From assembly GCA_017889625.1 (NCBI GenBank), contig JAGGAD010000039.1, forward strand, positions 1 to 64,000: a stretch of 64,000 nucleotides of DNA, in the 5' to 3' direction. Below the pieces are notes generated by a model, which searched no databases, had not been told where the DNA came from, and worked only from the letters and a program-made list of their open reading frames with translations. Of this stretch, positions 32,680 to 41,801 are shown piece after piece (position 1 is the stretch's first letter; each line of letters starts with the position of its first letter). This DNA is from Bacillota bacterium (lineage in GTDB: Bacteria; Bacillota; Negativicutes; Sporomusales; CTSoil-080). Position numbers and translations under genes: made by a program.

Positions 32680-34613
32680 CACCCTTGCCCCCTCGGCTGA
32701 TAATACAATGTATAGCCAGTCACCTTGAACGGCTCCCCGGCGTTGGCCGTACCTAATTTGATGCACAGATACCGGGCGGTAATATCCACATCAACCCACG
32801 GCGGATAGGTCTTCGCCAAAGCAAAGTCATACGGCCCGTACCAAACAATATCCTCATCCACATTGTCGGCCGTCCCCACATATACCGGCAGCCCATAGTC
32901 ACCCTCGCGCGACGTCGCCAGTTGAATCCTCAACAGCCGTTTCAGAATAAACGGGTCACCGAAATCAAACAACTTCGACGTCACATAACAGTCGATAGCG
33001 GCATCATTAAACGAATTACCGGTCACCTGGTAAACACTACCGCTGGCGTCACCGCACAGAGTAAGCGGCGAATTAGCCGAATTGCTACTCGAATCAATTT
33101 CGGTATTCCACGAATCAATGGTAAAATTCATCGTGTCAATCGTCAGACTCTCCACCCGCTTGTACTGGACAAAAGCTGTCATCGGCAGATCGCGGATCGA
33201 CCACGCCTGGATGTCCGGCTGAAAGGTCAAGGCCTTATCGGGATATCCGTCCAGACTATCAATACTTACAAAACTAAACCATACTTCCGGCGTAGTATTA
33301 ATATAGAAACCGGTCGTAAGGGCCATATTCTCCGGGTCAAGCAGCCGGAAAAATTCGCCGGCAATCGCGTCGCCAATTTTCTTTGGCTCAATCAGGTCAA
33401 AGCTGTAAAGGTTCTCATTGCCGATAAAAATATGCTGTTTGCCGGTGCTGACAATCGCCTTAGTAGCGAGTAAACCAATCCCATAAATCTCCGACCTAAG
33501 ATTCCAGATCGTCGTTCCACCAACATAGTACATAACTTGGATACCGCGTTCCTTATATACCACCACATAATCACCAATCGGCCGCATATCCTGCACATAT
33601 GACGGATCACTGGTAAAGTCGCCATAACCGGCCTCCTGCCGGGCCGCGTCATCATCAATAATTGACCAGGCGCAAATATCGCCGATGCAACTCCACCTCA
33701 CCCGTTCGGGCCGCTCATTGCCATCCTCCGTCGTACCGCCCAACAACAAAAAGTTTTTGACATACAGCAAGGTTTTACACCGCACCTCCGCTATCCCGCC
33801 CTCGGCGTACTGCGTCCCGGCAGTGTACCAGGTAACGCCGCCGTCACTGGTTGTCGTACTAGACGACGTTGACCAGCTTGGTTCACTAATGCCGCTAATC
33901 CCTGCAACCGTACATCGGTAAACAAACCCGGTTTCCGTCACCGGCCTGACATAATCACCCACAACATAGGTTGTCGATGCCGCCCATTCATCCGGCTGGG
34001 TCAACCCCGGCAACCTCTCCACCGTCGCCATTTCGCCATCCCAATACTGCACCGGATCAATAAAATTAGTAAACACAAAATAGTCTTCAGCATTGACCGT
34101 AGACACCGGATGCTCCGTCATACCGTTTAGCGCCGTCCCGGTAATATCAACAAACGTATAATCTGCTGAATTCAAATAATAGACATTTGTCGTTGTAACC
34201 GCCATTAGATACATATCGCCGTTATATTTGTAGTAGTTATCCAGGGCCATTAACACGCCAGCCAGCTTATTTACGCCAACATTCATCCAGGTCACTGTAC
34301 CGTCCGTAACTGTGTCATAATAGCTCGCTGGCCAAGTTGGCTCAGCCGTGCCGCTAATTCCGGCGGCAGTACATTTATATATTGTGCTGGAGGCAGCTAC
34401 ATAGTCGCTTTCACCGTAGGCCGTAGCAGCCGCCCAAGCAGCAGCAGCAGCAGCATTAAGGTAGGAAGTATAGCCGGTTACCTTTTTTACATAGCCAGGG
34501 CCGAAGGCAACATTATTGCCATCGGCCCAAAATTGTTCGCCAAGCAAGTTCACCGGCGCATACTTATTGATGCCCTTATCCGGGGCGTTGACCGTTATGC
34601 TTTTCATCGTCAT
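32679..34613 (-). CDS. large phage tail (nozzle/stabilisation-like) protein
   Basis: A 644-residue beta-rich protein. The N-terminus KYAPVNLLGEQFWADGNNVAF followed by GYVKKVTGY is the pattern of podovirus propeller/nozzle proteins (a NNVxF...G...K..GY block). Two related ~50-residue inserts (about 65-115 and 210-262) share Y-x-C-T-x-A-G-I-S-G-x-x-E-P-x-W and a G-x-V-T-W ending, as in small sugar-binding modules. The C-terminus has propeller-like repeats. The ATG overlaps the collar gene stop. I infer a tail tube tip; family assignment is by pattern. Confidence 0.65.
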   Translation of the reverse strand: MTMKSITVNAPDKGINKYAPVNLLGEQFWADGNNVAFGPGYVKKVTGYTSYLNAAAAAAWAAATAYGESDYVAASSTIYKCTAAGISGTAEPTWPASYYDTVTDGTVTWMNVGVNKLAGVLMALDNYYKYNGDMYLMAVTTTNVYYLNSADYTFVDITGTALNGMTEHPVSTVNAEDYFVFTNFIDPVQYWDGEMATVERLPGLTQPDEWAASTTYVVGDYVRPVTETGFVYRCTVAGISGISEPSWSTSSSTTTSDGGVTWYTAGTQYAEGGIAEVRCKTLLYVKNFLLLGGTTEDGNERPERVRWSCIGDICAWSIIDDDAARQEAGYGDFTSDPSYVQDMRPIGDYVVVYKERGIQVMYYVGGTTIWNLRSEIYGIGLLATKAIVSTGKQHIFIGNENLYSFDLIEPKKIGDAIAGEFFRLLDPENMALTTGFYINTTPEVWFSFVSIDSLDGYPDKALTFQPDIQAWSIRDLPMTAFVQYKRVESLTIDTMNFTIDSWNTEIDSSSNSANSPLTLCGDASGSVYQVTGNSFNDAAIDCYVTSKLFDFGDPFILKRLLRIQLATSREGDYGLPVYVGTADNVDEDIVWYGPYDFALAKTYPPWVDVDITARYLCIKLGTANAGEPFKVTGYTLYYQPRGQG

Positions 34614-35347
34614 CACCACTTGATAATGTAATTGACGACAAGGTACGGCGGCATATTATTATGCGCCACACCGCCCCCGGCTGCTGCCGTAGTTTTAGCG
34701 ACATCAGCTTCCTTCACCACATCATCCCCGCCCCAGCCGCCGTTTTCAAGATTGTTGCCACTGCCCCCGCCAATCGAATCCAGCACCAAATCATGTGTAT
34801 GCTCAGGCATTTCATCCGTCGTCAAAGCATGCGTAATCTCGCCGCCGGTTGCCGCCAAAGTTGCGTAACTAGTCCCTAACCCCAGGGGAAACTTATCCTG
34901 TAAATCCGGCACATTAAACGTCGTACTCCCATCGCCTTCGCCATAACTGTCGCCAAGCGCCGCATACAACTCCGCATAACTTGTCCGCGATACCGCCGAC
35001 CCGTCACATAACAAATACCCTTCCGGCGCACTGCTGCCGCCGTAAAGCTGAATGACCCCGGCGGGCAGCTTTTGCTGCACCCAAGCCGTATTAGCTTCAT
35101 CATAATGCTCATCACAACCGTAATCGGAATTATACCCTGTCACCCCGTCAACCAGATCCGCCCCGCTGGGCCGTCCGTCCGTATCCCACACCGCCGTCCT
35201 TAGCGCCGGAGTACTGCTGCCCGGATAATTCGCTATCGCCGCTAGATTAGTTTCAATATCTGTTTTTAGTTCCCTAATCTGGTCGTCCAGCACATTCCCT
35301 TTCTGCGTACCCGTCGGAGTCGTCGCATCAATATCAGTAAACGCCAT
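34613..35347 (-). CDS. phage tail collar domain protein
   Basis: A 244-residue protein. The Collar (PF07484-type) block is clear: GVIQLYGGSSAPEGYLLCDG, AVSRTSYAELYAALGDSYGE and FNVPDLQDKFPLG. A C-terminal needle-like part follows with EMPEHTHDL and HNNMPPYLVVNYIIKW, typical of short tail fibres of T4 gp12 type and of bacterial phage-derived adhesins. The first 90 residues are an attachment part. It starts the second half of the phage cassette, after a terminator and 111-base gap. Confidence 0.85.
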   Translation of the reverse strand: MAFTDIDATTPTGTQKGNVLDDQIRELKTDIETNLAAIANYPGSSTPALRTAVWDTDGRPSGADLVDGVTGYNSDYGCDEHYDEANTAWVQQKLPAGVIQLYGGSSAPEGYLLCDGSAVSRTSYAELYAALGDSYGEGDGSTTFNVPDLQDKFPLGLGTSYATLAATGGEITHALTTDEMPEHTHDLVLDSIGGGSGNNLENGGWGGDDVVKEADVAKTTAAAGGGVAHNNMPPYLVVNYIIKW

Positions 35348-35383
35348 CTTGCACCTGCTCTCATCTAAACTTAGGCCTAAAAA

Positions 35384-35400
35384 AACCGCTTAACGCGGTT
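35384..35400 (-). terminator. terminator of the small two-gene unit
   Basis: AACCGC (35384-35389) and GCGGTT (35395-35400) enclose a 5-base loop; on the minus strand the stem is followed by seven T. It ends the 35.5-36.1 kb transcript and insulates the phage genes downstream. Confidence 0.75.
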
Positions 35401-35458
35401 CACAAAACTACCCTTTGCTTTAATAAGATTTACAGTTCTTATTAGCTATCGAATGCAA

Positions 35459-35917
35459 TTACATTATCGGGATATTCATAGTCCTAAAAATTGCTTTTTC
35501 ATCTTCAGTGAACTCATCAAAACTATTAAGCCTCACATACTTATCCACATAATTTTTCTGAACTTTAACCTTCCATCCCGGACCTCGATTTTCTTCTGAT
35601 ATCACATATTGTCTGACGGTCTCTTTTTCTATATCTACAACCGTATACCCAGTTTCACCATAAACATATAGAATGCTGTCCTTTTCCTTATATGCATAGA
35701 TAGGTCCTTCAAGGGTTACCTTTCTTTCAAGATCCATCAACATAAGCGGGCTTTTAATTATTTGGAAATTCCCATTCCCATAAAATTCCCTAGTATCCCG
35801 TCCAGCCTCGTGCCTAACTTGGCTTGGATGCAGAACTATATAAAGAGTAAAACTGACAATGATTAATATAATCGGTAAAACAATATACATCAAACACGCT
35901 TTCATCCACTTAAACAT
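35459..35917 (-). CDS. membrane-anchored hypothetical protein, 152 aa
   Basis: One N-terminal membrane helix (LMYIVLPIILIIVSFTLYIVL) and a 120-residue outer domain of beta-strand character with many charged residues (GDTREFYG-like turns, TVVDIEKETVRQYVI). No lipobox or known domain. The ATG has GGAGG at the end of the upstream frame. It sits between the phage cassette and the germination operon and resembles neither, so its role is unknown. Confidence 0.65.
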   Translation of the reverse strand: MFKWMKACLMYIVLPIILIIVSFTLYIVLHPSQVRHEAGRDTREFYGNGNFQIIKSPLMLMDLERKVTLEGPIYAYKEKDSILYVYGETGYTVVDIEKETVRQYVISEENRGPGWKVKVQKNYVDKYVRLNSFDEFTEDEKAIFRTMNIPIM

Positions 35918-35920
35918 TGC

Positions 35921-36112
35921 TTATTCCTCCGCCGGGTGAATATAGTTTATCTCAATATAATACTTGACCGGTTTTATCACGCCTAGCTTTTCATCTATGT
36001 ACGCCAGATCATTCGCAGTCCAAAGAAAAGCGTTGGCAAGGTCTTTATTAAATCGTTGCTCATTAGGTGTTACAAACTCGGTAAAATCAAACACTTTAAC
36101 CGCCAATCCCAC
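35921..36112 (-). CDS. small hypothetical protein, up to 63 aa
   Basis: An acidic frame (VKVFDFTEFVTPNEQRF, DEKLGVIKPVKYYIEINY) whose end codes GGAGGAATAA, which is also the ribosome site of the next gene. The only upstream start is GTG 36112 without a clear ribosome site; GTG 36097 is an alternative. It is divergent from the gerA-like gene by 57 bases. Confidence 0.5.
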   Translation of the reverse strand: MGLAVKVFDFTEFVTPNEQRFNKDLANAFLWTANDLAYIDEKLGVIKPVKYYIEINYIHPAEE

Positions 36113-36169
36113 AGGGATAATTTAGTAATAGCGAGCCACACTAATATCACCAACTAATGGGGGATTTGT

Positions 36170-37669
36170 ATGGGTAGCTCACAGCACTATCGGTTTCATA
36201 AATTATCAACCGTACAGCCCAATTCTTCAACGCTTGAAACACTTCAAAAATTAAAAAAATTACAAAATCTAGTTCAACAAAGTAAAGTTGCCGCGGCGAA
36301 TATCCGCCAAGTAATAAAAGCGCTGGATAAAGTTGCGGCTCAGGCGGGACAACCTTTTCTTTTCTCGAAATGCCTTGAAATTAATGAACGACTAGTACGA
36401 AATACTCTGGCACGCTGTGATGATGTTAAGTATCGAACGTTTCGAGCCGGCCAAGCAAAAGCTCTGTTAGTGTATATAAACGGACTGACAGATACAAACA
36501 AACTAGAAACCAACGTCATTGATTGTTTAATGTTGGTCATCGATTCGGCTAAATATGAAAAACGACAAATCAGCAAAGCTGAAAACGAAGATGCTTCCAA
36601 GGGACCTCATGATTCCTTTAATGAAACCCTTAGCGACAATATTGCTTTGGTAAGACGTCGGACCAAGGATTCTGATTTAAAAGTCGAAATATTGGAGATT
36701 GGGGCCCGAACAAAAACTTCAGTTGCCCTATTATATATTGATGACCTTGTAAAACCAGGGCTGGTAGACGAAGTACGCAATCAGCTGCTGGCAATTCGCA
36801 TTGATATGGTGATTCTAGCCGCTAATATCGAAGAGTTTCTAACTAACCAAGTTTGGAATCCATTTCCCAATGTCTTAGCTACCGAAAGGCCGGATAAGAC
36901 TGTTGCCGGGCTGTATGATGGCAGGCTAAGCATTATTATTGATAATTCCCCGTCAGTGCTTATCCTTCCCGTATCCTTGCAGGATTTCATGCAGTCCGTA
37001 GATGATTACACCACCCGGCCTAGCGTGGCGAGCCTAATCCGATTTAGCCGCTATATATCGGCTTTCCTCGCTATTTTTTTGCCGGCGCTTTATATCTGCG
37101 TAGTAGCTTACCACCCTGGCATGATACCATCCGGGCTGTCTTTTTTCATTGCTGAACTCAGGGCTAAAACTCCATTTCCCGCTTCTATCGAAGCCTTACT
37201 AATGGAAGCACTTCTTGAAATTTTTCAGGAAGCCATTATCCGTTTACCGCAAAAGCTATCTGCCGCTGCCGGTGTTGTCGGCGCATTGGTCATCGGTACG
37301 ACAGTTGTCGAAGCCGCGCTTGCCAACGCGCTGTTGGTGGTAGTAGTTGCCACAACCGGCTTAGCCTCGTTCTGTATGCCTTCCTATACTTTTGCCACAG
37401 CCTTGCGGGTTTTTCGAATTCCTGCCCTTGTCGCCGCGGCTACCTTAGGCCTGTACGGAGTTGCCATTTTTTTCGTCGTCATGATTGTTTATCTCTGCTC
37501 GTTACATTCGTACGGGGAATCCTATCTGGGAGATCTTTTTGACATTACCCTCCTCGAAGATTGGAAGGATGGCTTGTTGCGTTTCCCTGCTAAATTTTTA
37601 AAATCACGCCCCAAAAGACTTGGGACAATAGATAAAACAAGAAAAGGTGATACCAGTGGCAAATCTTGA
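36170..37669 (+). CDS. spore germination protein, GerA family (A subunit)
   Basis: A 499-residue inner spore-membrane protein. The soluble N-terminal part (about 1-285) has the conserved CLMLVIDSAKYEKR-like and AVLLYIDDLVKPGLV regions, DMVILAANIEEFL and GRLSIIIDNSPSVLILP. YISAFLAIFLPALYICVVAYHPGMIP opens the membrane half, followed by FPASIEALLMEALLEIFQEA and several helices. With the B and C subunits it forms the germinant receptor that senses nutrients and starts germination. The start ATG follows GGGGGATTTGT. First gene of a three-gene operon. Confidence 0.9.
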   Translation: MGSSQHYRFHKLSTVQPNSSTLETLQKLKKLQNLVQQSKVAAANIRQVIKALDKVAAQAGQPFLFSKCLEINERLVRNTLARCDDVKYRTFRAGQAKALLVYINGLTDTNKLETNVIDCLMLVIDSAKYEKRQISKAENEDASKGPHDSFNETLSDNIALVRRRTKDSDLKVEILEIGARTKTSVALLYIDDLVKPGLVDEVRNQLLAIRIDMVILAANIEEFLTNQVWNPFPNVLATERPDKTVAGLYDGRLSIIIDNSPSVLILPVSLQDFMQSVDDYTTRPSVASLIRFSRYISAFLAIFLPALYICVVAYHPGMIPSGLSFFIAELRAKTPFPASIEALLMEALLEIFQEAIIRLPQKLSAAAGVVGALVIGTTVVEAALANALLVVVVATTGLASFCMPSYTFATALRVFRIPALVAAATLGLYGVAIFFVVMIVYLCSLHSYGESYLGDLFDITLLEDWKDGLLRFPAKFLKSRPKRLGTIDKTRKGDTSGKS

Positions 37670-38768
37670 GGCAAAAGATAAAATGTCACCTTGGCAATTA
37701 GGCCTCGTTATCACCTCCGGGCTGCTTACTGCAAGACTTCTCCCCACAACAACTCTGCTTATTCGTGACGCCCAACAATTCGGATGGCTGAGTTCGGCGC
37801 TGGCAGGATTACTTTTTTATTTCGCAGCATATCTTATGATTCGTCTCGGACAACAATTTCCGGAAGAAACAATTGGTGAATATGTTCCCCGCTTGGTTGG
37901 TAAAACATTGGGCTTTTTTATTTTTCTTATTTTCATAACCATCCCCCTGCTCAATATTATTAATTGTGGAATAACGATTACTTCGTTGTATTCTACCTTT
38001 TTGTTTGACCAGACCCCTCGCGTGATTTTACTTATCACTCTATTACTGACGGTAATTTACTGCACACTACAAAATTGGGGGACGATTCTGCGTGTAATTC
38101 AAATATTAATTATTGCCCTGCCCATGCTGTATATGTTCTATAGCCTTATTTGGATAAATTTTGATCTTTTAAATCTGCTGCCACTTTGGCCGGATAACTT
38201 TACCGGAATATTGCAGCCCATTCCCTATCATACCGACTATTATCCAGGGTATGAGGCCTTACTGGTACTCTTGCCATTAGCTAGCCGGGGAAAAATTAGC
38301 TTTGCCCGGGCTGTAGGGTGGGGGTTCCTGGTGGTTACCTTCATGTATGTCCTTGGTATCATCGTACTTGTCGGCAGCCTTACGGTGAAAACCGGCGCCA
38401 TGGTCTCCACACCGGTAATTTACGCAATGAAAAGCGTAGAACTGCCCGGAACCTTTATTGAGCGGTTGGAAAATTATATGATTACGCTTTTTTTCCCAGT
38501 TACATATATTTCTATGGTTATAAGTTATTTTGTTGTCGCTGAAGGCTGCCGAAAATATTTTAAATGCAAGGACCACCGGACTTTTATTCCTATCTTTTTG
38601 CCACTGATTTTTTTCGTCAGCATCTTTGTTGACAACCCGGAACGTCATGCAATTCTTATTAAGTTTAGTATGTTTTTAGCCATGTTCTTCTCTTTTATCA
38701 TCATTCCGCTGCTACTATTTTTAGCATGGCGTATGAAAGGACGTACCCAACGATGCCCGACCGAATAA
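37656..38768 (+). CDS. spore germination protein, GerB family (B subunit, APC-type)
   Basis: A 370-residue protein with ten predicted helices, beginning KMSPWQLGLVITSGLLTARLL, a typical GerAB opening. The family (PF03845, spore permease) belongs to the APC superfamily and binds the germinant amino acid. GTG 37656 has AAAGGTG at eight bases and overlaps the end of the A subunit gene by 14 bases, which points to coupled translation. The C-terminus overlaps the C subunit start. Confidence 0.88.
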   Translation: MANLEAKDKMSPWQLGLVITSGLLTARLLPTTTLLIRDAQQFGWLSSALAGLLFYFAAYLMIRLGQQFPEETIGEYVPRLVGKTLGFFIFLIFITIPLLNIINCGITITSLYSTFLFDQTPRVILLITLLLTVIYCTLQNWGTILRVIQILIIALPMLYMFYSLIWINFDLLNLLPLWPDNFTGILQPIPYHTDYYPGYEALLVLLPLASRGKISFARAVGWGFLVVTFMYVLGIIVLVGSLTVKTGAMVSTPVIYAMKSVELPGTFIERLENYMITLFFPVTYISMVISYFVVAEGCRKYFKCKDHRTFIPIFLPLIFFVSIFVDNPERHAILIKFSMFLAMFFSFIIIPLLLFLAWRMKGRTQRCPTE

Positions 38769-39988
38769 GTAACGGAAATGCTGCCAATATAGCCTTGAAA
38801 ATTATCGCAGCTGGAATTGGCCTTTGCGTCTTTCTGCTTACAACCGGCTGTTGGGATTCGAAAGAAATACAAGACCGCAATTTTGTCTTAGTTGCTGCGA
38901 TTGATGATGCCGATATAGTAAATAAATCAGAAGCTGACAAGCAAAAAGCTGTCACACAAACCTTCGTCCAAAAACAGGGAACCAAAGAATATATGCTTAG
39001 TCTTCAGCTCCTTAACCTTGCAAAAACCGAAGGTAAAGGAGGTGGACCACAAGCCCAAAGGACTTTTGTTTTCTCGAATATCGGCAAATCCCTTTTTGAA
39101 ATGAACCGAGATATACTCGGACAAAGCAGCAAGAGTTTATATTGGGAGCACCTCTCGGCCATTGTCATAAGTGAAGCTGCGATTAAAAAGCAAGGGTTAC
39201 TGCCTATTATTGACTTTTTGCGCCGCGATCCAGAAATGCGTTGGCGAACAAAAATATTTATTACCCCCGGAGAAGCCAGGGCCATCGCCCAATATATTCC
39301 GCCAAACGGAGAAGCTGGTGGACGATATTTGGACGGTATGCTCAAAAACCACAAAAAAAATATTCACACAGCCGGAGCGAAAACGGATATTGGTTTTATT
39401 TCTCAAGCGATAGATAATGATGCTGACTACGCCATACCCCGACTGGACTATACTGATAACGTGCTCAAGTTAGGCGGATTAGCCTTATTTAAGAACAACA
39501 CCCTGGTTGGCTACGCCGATGAGTATATTACTCAAGGAATAAGATACATCTATGGAACAGAAAGGTCGGCCATTATATCTGCCAAGTGCCCCGAGCATCC
39601 AGATGATGAGATAGTTTTTGAATTATTTAAAAACGATACAAAGTTTATCCCTCATATAGAAGGTGATAATATCTATTTCACGCTGGATATCACCATGCGC
39701 GGAAATATTGGTGAAATTAATGGTATAGCTAAACACGACATCAATGATCTTGCCTTTCTGCACCGCGTGGAGCAGGCTATTGCCCAAACAGTCTCGCAAA
39801 ATGCTCGCGATGCTTGGGAATTTCAACAACAGCTAGGAATTGATATTCCTAATACTAAGGCTAGGCTTAAAGGAGCTCATCCCTTCAAATGGAAAAGTTT
39901 TGAGGATCGCTGGGATGAAATCTACCCCACAATCCCCTTGATCGTTTCAGTCAATGTGAATATTCAAGGAATCGGTGAGCATGATTAG
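38753..39988 (+). CDS. spore germination lipoprotein, Ger(x)C family (C subunit)
   Basis: A 411-residue lipoprotein. The signal peptide ends in LLTTGCWDSKEIQDRNFV, where the lipobox cysteine is followed by the W-D-x-x-E-I/L motif diagnostic of GerC. A three-domain soluble part follows (about 40-400) with LEHLSAIVISEAA-like and DFLRRDPEMRWRTKIFITPGEA blocks. It is anchored to the inner spore membrane and completes the receptor. I favour the ATG at 38753, inside the end of the B gene, over 38726. The stop abuts that of the next, convergent gene with no gap. Confidence 0.9.
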   Translation: MPDRISNGNAANIALKIIAAGIGLCVFLLTTGCWDSKEIQDRNFVLVAAIDDADIVNKSEADKQKAVTQTFVQKQGTKEYMLSLQLLNLAKTEGKGGGPQAQRTFVFSNIGKSLFEMNRDILGQSSKSLYWEHLSAIVISEAAIKKQGLLPIIDFLRRDPEMRWRTKIFITPGEARAIAQYIPPNGEAGGRYLDGMLKNHKKNIHTAGAKTDIGFISQAIDNDADYAIPRLDYTDNVLKLGGLALFKNNTLVGYADEYITQGIRYIYGTERSAIISAKCPEHPDDEIVFELFKNDTKFIPHIEGDNIYFTLDITMRGNIGEINGIAKHDINDLAFLHRVEQAIAQTVSQNARDAWEFQQQLGIDIPNTKARLKGAHPFKWKSFEDRWDEIYPTIPLIVSVNVNIQGIGEHD

Positions 39989-40225
39989 TTAGGTATACAG
40001 AACCCCAATAAGCACAAAGATTATGACTATACTGCCCCAGATTACTGTTGTCCACCAGGCAAGATAAGCATCGCCAGTATCCGTGGTTTGTGCGCTTTCT
40101 ATGGAATAAAGCCGCCATGAAATAGCGGCGGCAATGATGCAGGTCACTATCATACTAAAGGTGCAATAATGTACGATGATGTATATGACCTTCTGATAGG
40201 CCGAATAAAAATTCAAACTTGGCAT
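39989..40225 (-). CDS. two-helix membrane protein, 78 aa
   Basis: Two membrane helices (about 14-40 and 56-77) joined by a polar loop with AQTTDTGDAYLAWW. ATG after GGGAGAATT. It converges on the germination operon stop to stop without an intervening base, and a small D subunit (GerD-like small membrane protein) sometimes accompanies ger operons. It is on the opposite strand, so co-regulation would be through another promoter. No family is recognised. Confidence 0.55.
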   Translation of the reverse strand: MPSLNFYSAYQKVIYIIVHYCTFSMIVTCIIAAAISWRLYSIESAQTTDTGDAYLAWWTTVIWGSIVIIFVLIGVLYT

Positions 40226-40388
40226 AATTCTCCCGGCAAATGTTTTTAGTTATTATTACTATCTTGCTTAGGTTTTATTAGCAACTATCAACCAAGTTGT
40301 CAGGTTTGCCTAACACACACTAAATGCTCCTCATTCATAGTCTATAATAAAACCCACTCCAACTATTTTGCCAAAAGGAGGAATCACC

Positions 40389-40490
40389 ATGGATTTTTTC
40401 GGAAACAATCGAGCCCTTTGGTTTATTATCCTAATTATTAGCTTATGGTTTTTATTGTTTCCTGAAGTCTTTTCCAGCAGTAGTTGTTAA
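40389..40490 (+). CDS. 33-aa hydrophobic peptide, YjcZ/small spore membrane protein-like
   Basis: A strong AAAGGAGGAATCACC leader and ATG start MDFFGNNRALWFIILIISLW, followed by FLLFPEVFSSSSC. One helix, with a Gly/Asn/aromatic-rich head and a Ser/Cys tail, resembles the tiny YjcZ-type sporulation proteins of Firmicutes in shape. Upstream, CATAGTCTA (about 40338-40346) fits the CATA-N3-TA form of late-sporulation -10 boxes, so expression in the mother cell is plausible but unproven. A terminator follows at 40561. Confidence 0.6.
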   Translation: MDFFGNNRALWFIILIISLWFLLFPEVFSSSSC

Positions 40491-40560
40491 TATCGCAACG
40501 GCTCATTGTAAAATGAAATGTAACAGATAAATATAATTCCTTACCTGCCTCCTCATATAC

Positions 40561-40597
40561 GAAGGTCCGGGCTAAATCAAACTGGCTCAGGGCCTTC
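40561..40597 (+). terminator. terminator of the 33-aa peptide gene
   Basis: GAAGGTCCGGGC at 40561 can pair with GCTCAGGGCCTTC ending at 40597 with a few mismatches; TATTTTATTTT follows. It insulates the small gene from the phage cassette on the other strand. Confidence 0.5.
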
Positions 40598-40652
40598 TAT
40601 TTTATTTTCCGCCCCCAGAGCCGCTCCACCAGGCATTTGAGTATCATCCGCT

Positions 40653-40844
40653 TCAACCATCCCCAAGTTGCTGGGCATATCGAAACGCTTGATTAGCCGC
40701 ATTAACTCCAGCTTTAAATCTCTGACCAGCATCATCAAGTAACTGTCCACTCGCTAATTCGCTGACAAAAACGCCAAACAGCTTTTCTAAACATACATCG
40801 TAGGCATCCACCAGCGCGTCCGCAAAAACCTTGTTACCGTCCAT
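40653..40844 (-). CDS. small phage-region protein, 63 aa
   Basis: A helical protein (NKVFADALVDAYDVCLEKLFGVFVSELA in two parts) ending in GVNAANQAFRYAQQLGDG. The ATG 40844 follows GGAGAGG and is better than the far upstream ATG, which lies inside the previous gene. It is the last gene of the first half of the phage cassette, next to the germination operon. No family is known. Confidence 0.55.
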   Translation of the reverse strand: MDGNKVFADALVDAYDVCLEKLFGVFVSELASGQLLDDAGQRFKAGVNAANQAFRYAQQLGDG

Positions 40845-40899
40845 AAAAAACCTCTCCGCTAAAAAATTAGCCCCGGCGATTAAACCGGGGCAGCGCAAC

Positions 40900-41598
40900 T
40901 TACTGCTTATTAGCAGCTGCTTCATTCGCCAAAACCTTTTCTAAGTACGCTTCGATTTTATTAGTCAAAGCACTAACTAAGGTTGAAATTACAATGCTCT
41001 TAATTGCCACCAATACCGCCTTCTCCATGTTGTCCCGAATCTTGACCCATAATGAGGAAGTAGTATCAATTTCACTCTCAAGCTCAGAAACAACTTGCTC
41101 AACGGCCTCAGTTGAAGCATCAGTAATTAGGTCTGAAAGTTCACTGAGCACGGCGGTAATCACGCTAGTCACCGCGCTGGCAGCTGTAGCGATTAAGGTG
41201 ATCGTGGCGCTAACCGTGTCACCAGCTTCGACAGTAACCTCAACCGTATTAGCTGTGTAGCCAGCCAGCGTCGCGGTAAAAGTCTGCGTCCCCACCGCCA
41301 AATCACTAAAAGTTGCCGTACCATCCGTCCCGGTGGTCACCGTAGTGGTTACAGCATCAATTGTTACGCTTACCGACACCGCGGCTAACACTGTTTCGGC
41401 GCTGTTCTGAACCGTAATAATTACATCACCAATGTTTTCCGTCGTAGCGCTCTCCGCAGAAAATCCACGAATCGGTTTAGGTTGCGGAAACGGCTGCGGG
41501 TTGGGAAAAGGTCTTGGCTCTGGACGTGGCTCCGGTCCCGGCTTTGGCTTAGCTTGCACTTCGGCAAACCTCTGTAAATTAAATTTCTTTTTCATCAT
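40900..41598 (-). CDS. phage-region protein with PEGA/carboxypeptidase-regulatory-like domain
   Basis: A 232-residue protein. MKKKFNLQRFAE is the short N-terminal tag seen on many Firmicute phage capsid and structural proteins. A Pro/Lys repeat (KPKPGPEPRPEPRPFPNPQP) follows, then a beta-sandwich with DGTATFSDLAVGTQTFTATL and GDTVSATITLIA as in PEGA-like or carboxypeptidase regulatory domains. The C-terminal 90 residues are helical. Start set at ATG ATG after AAAAGGATG. Possibly a host-surface adhesin or decoration protein. Confidence 0.6.
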   Translation of the reverse strand: MMKKKFNLQRFAEVQAKPKPGPEPRPEPRPFPNPQPFPQPKPIRGFSAESATTENIGDVIITVQNSAETVLAAVSVSVTIDAVTTTVTTGTDGTATFSDLAVGTQTFTATLAGYTANTVEVTVEAGDTVSATITLIATAASAVTSVITAVLSELSDLITDASTEAVEQVVSELESEIDTTSSLWVKIRDNMEKAVLVAIKSIVISTLVSALTNKIEAYLEKVLANEAAANKQ

Positions 41599-41801
41599 AT
41601 AACACATCCTTTTTATATTTTTTAAGAACCACCGCACTATACCGACGCTGGTCCTTAATCTCCAAGCAACAACTTTGGCCTCTTCTTGACATGCAGAATC
41701 GCCACCCTTGCGGCCTTTACTTAGGCCTGCACCGGCGGCGATTCTGCAAATTTCATAAAGTTGTGGCATCAATTATTCTTCAACCTATTCACTGGTCAAA
41801 A

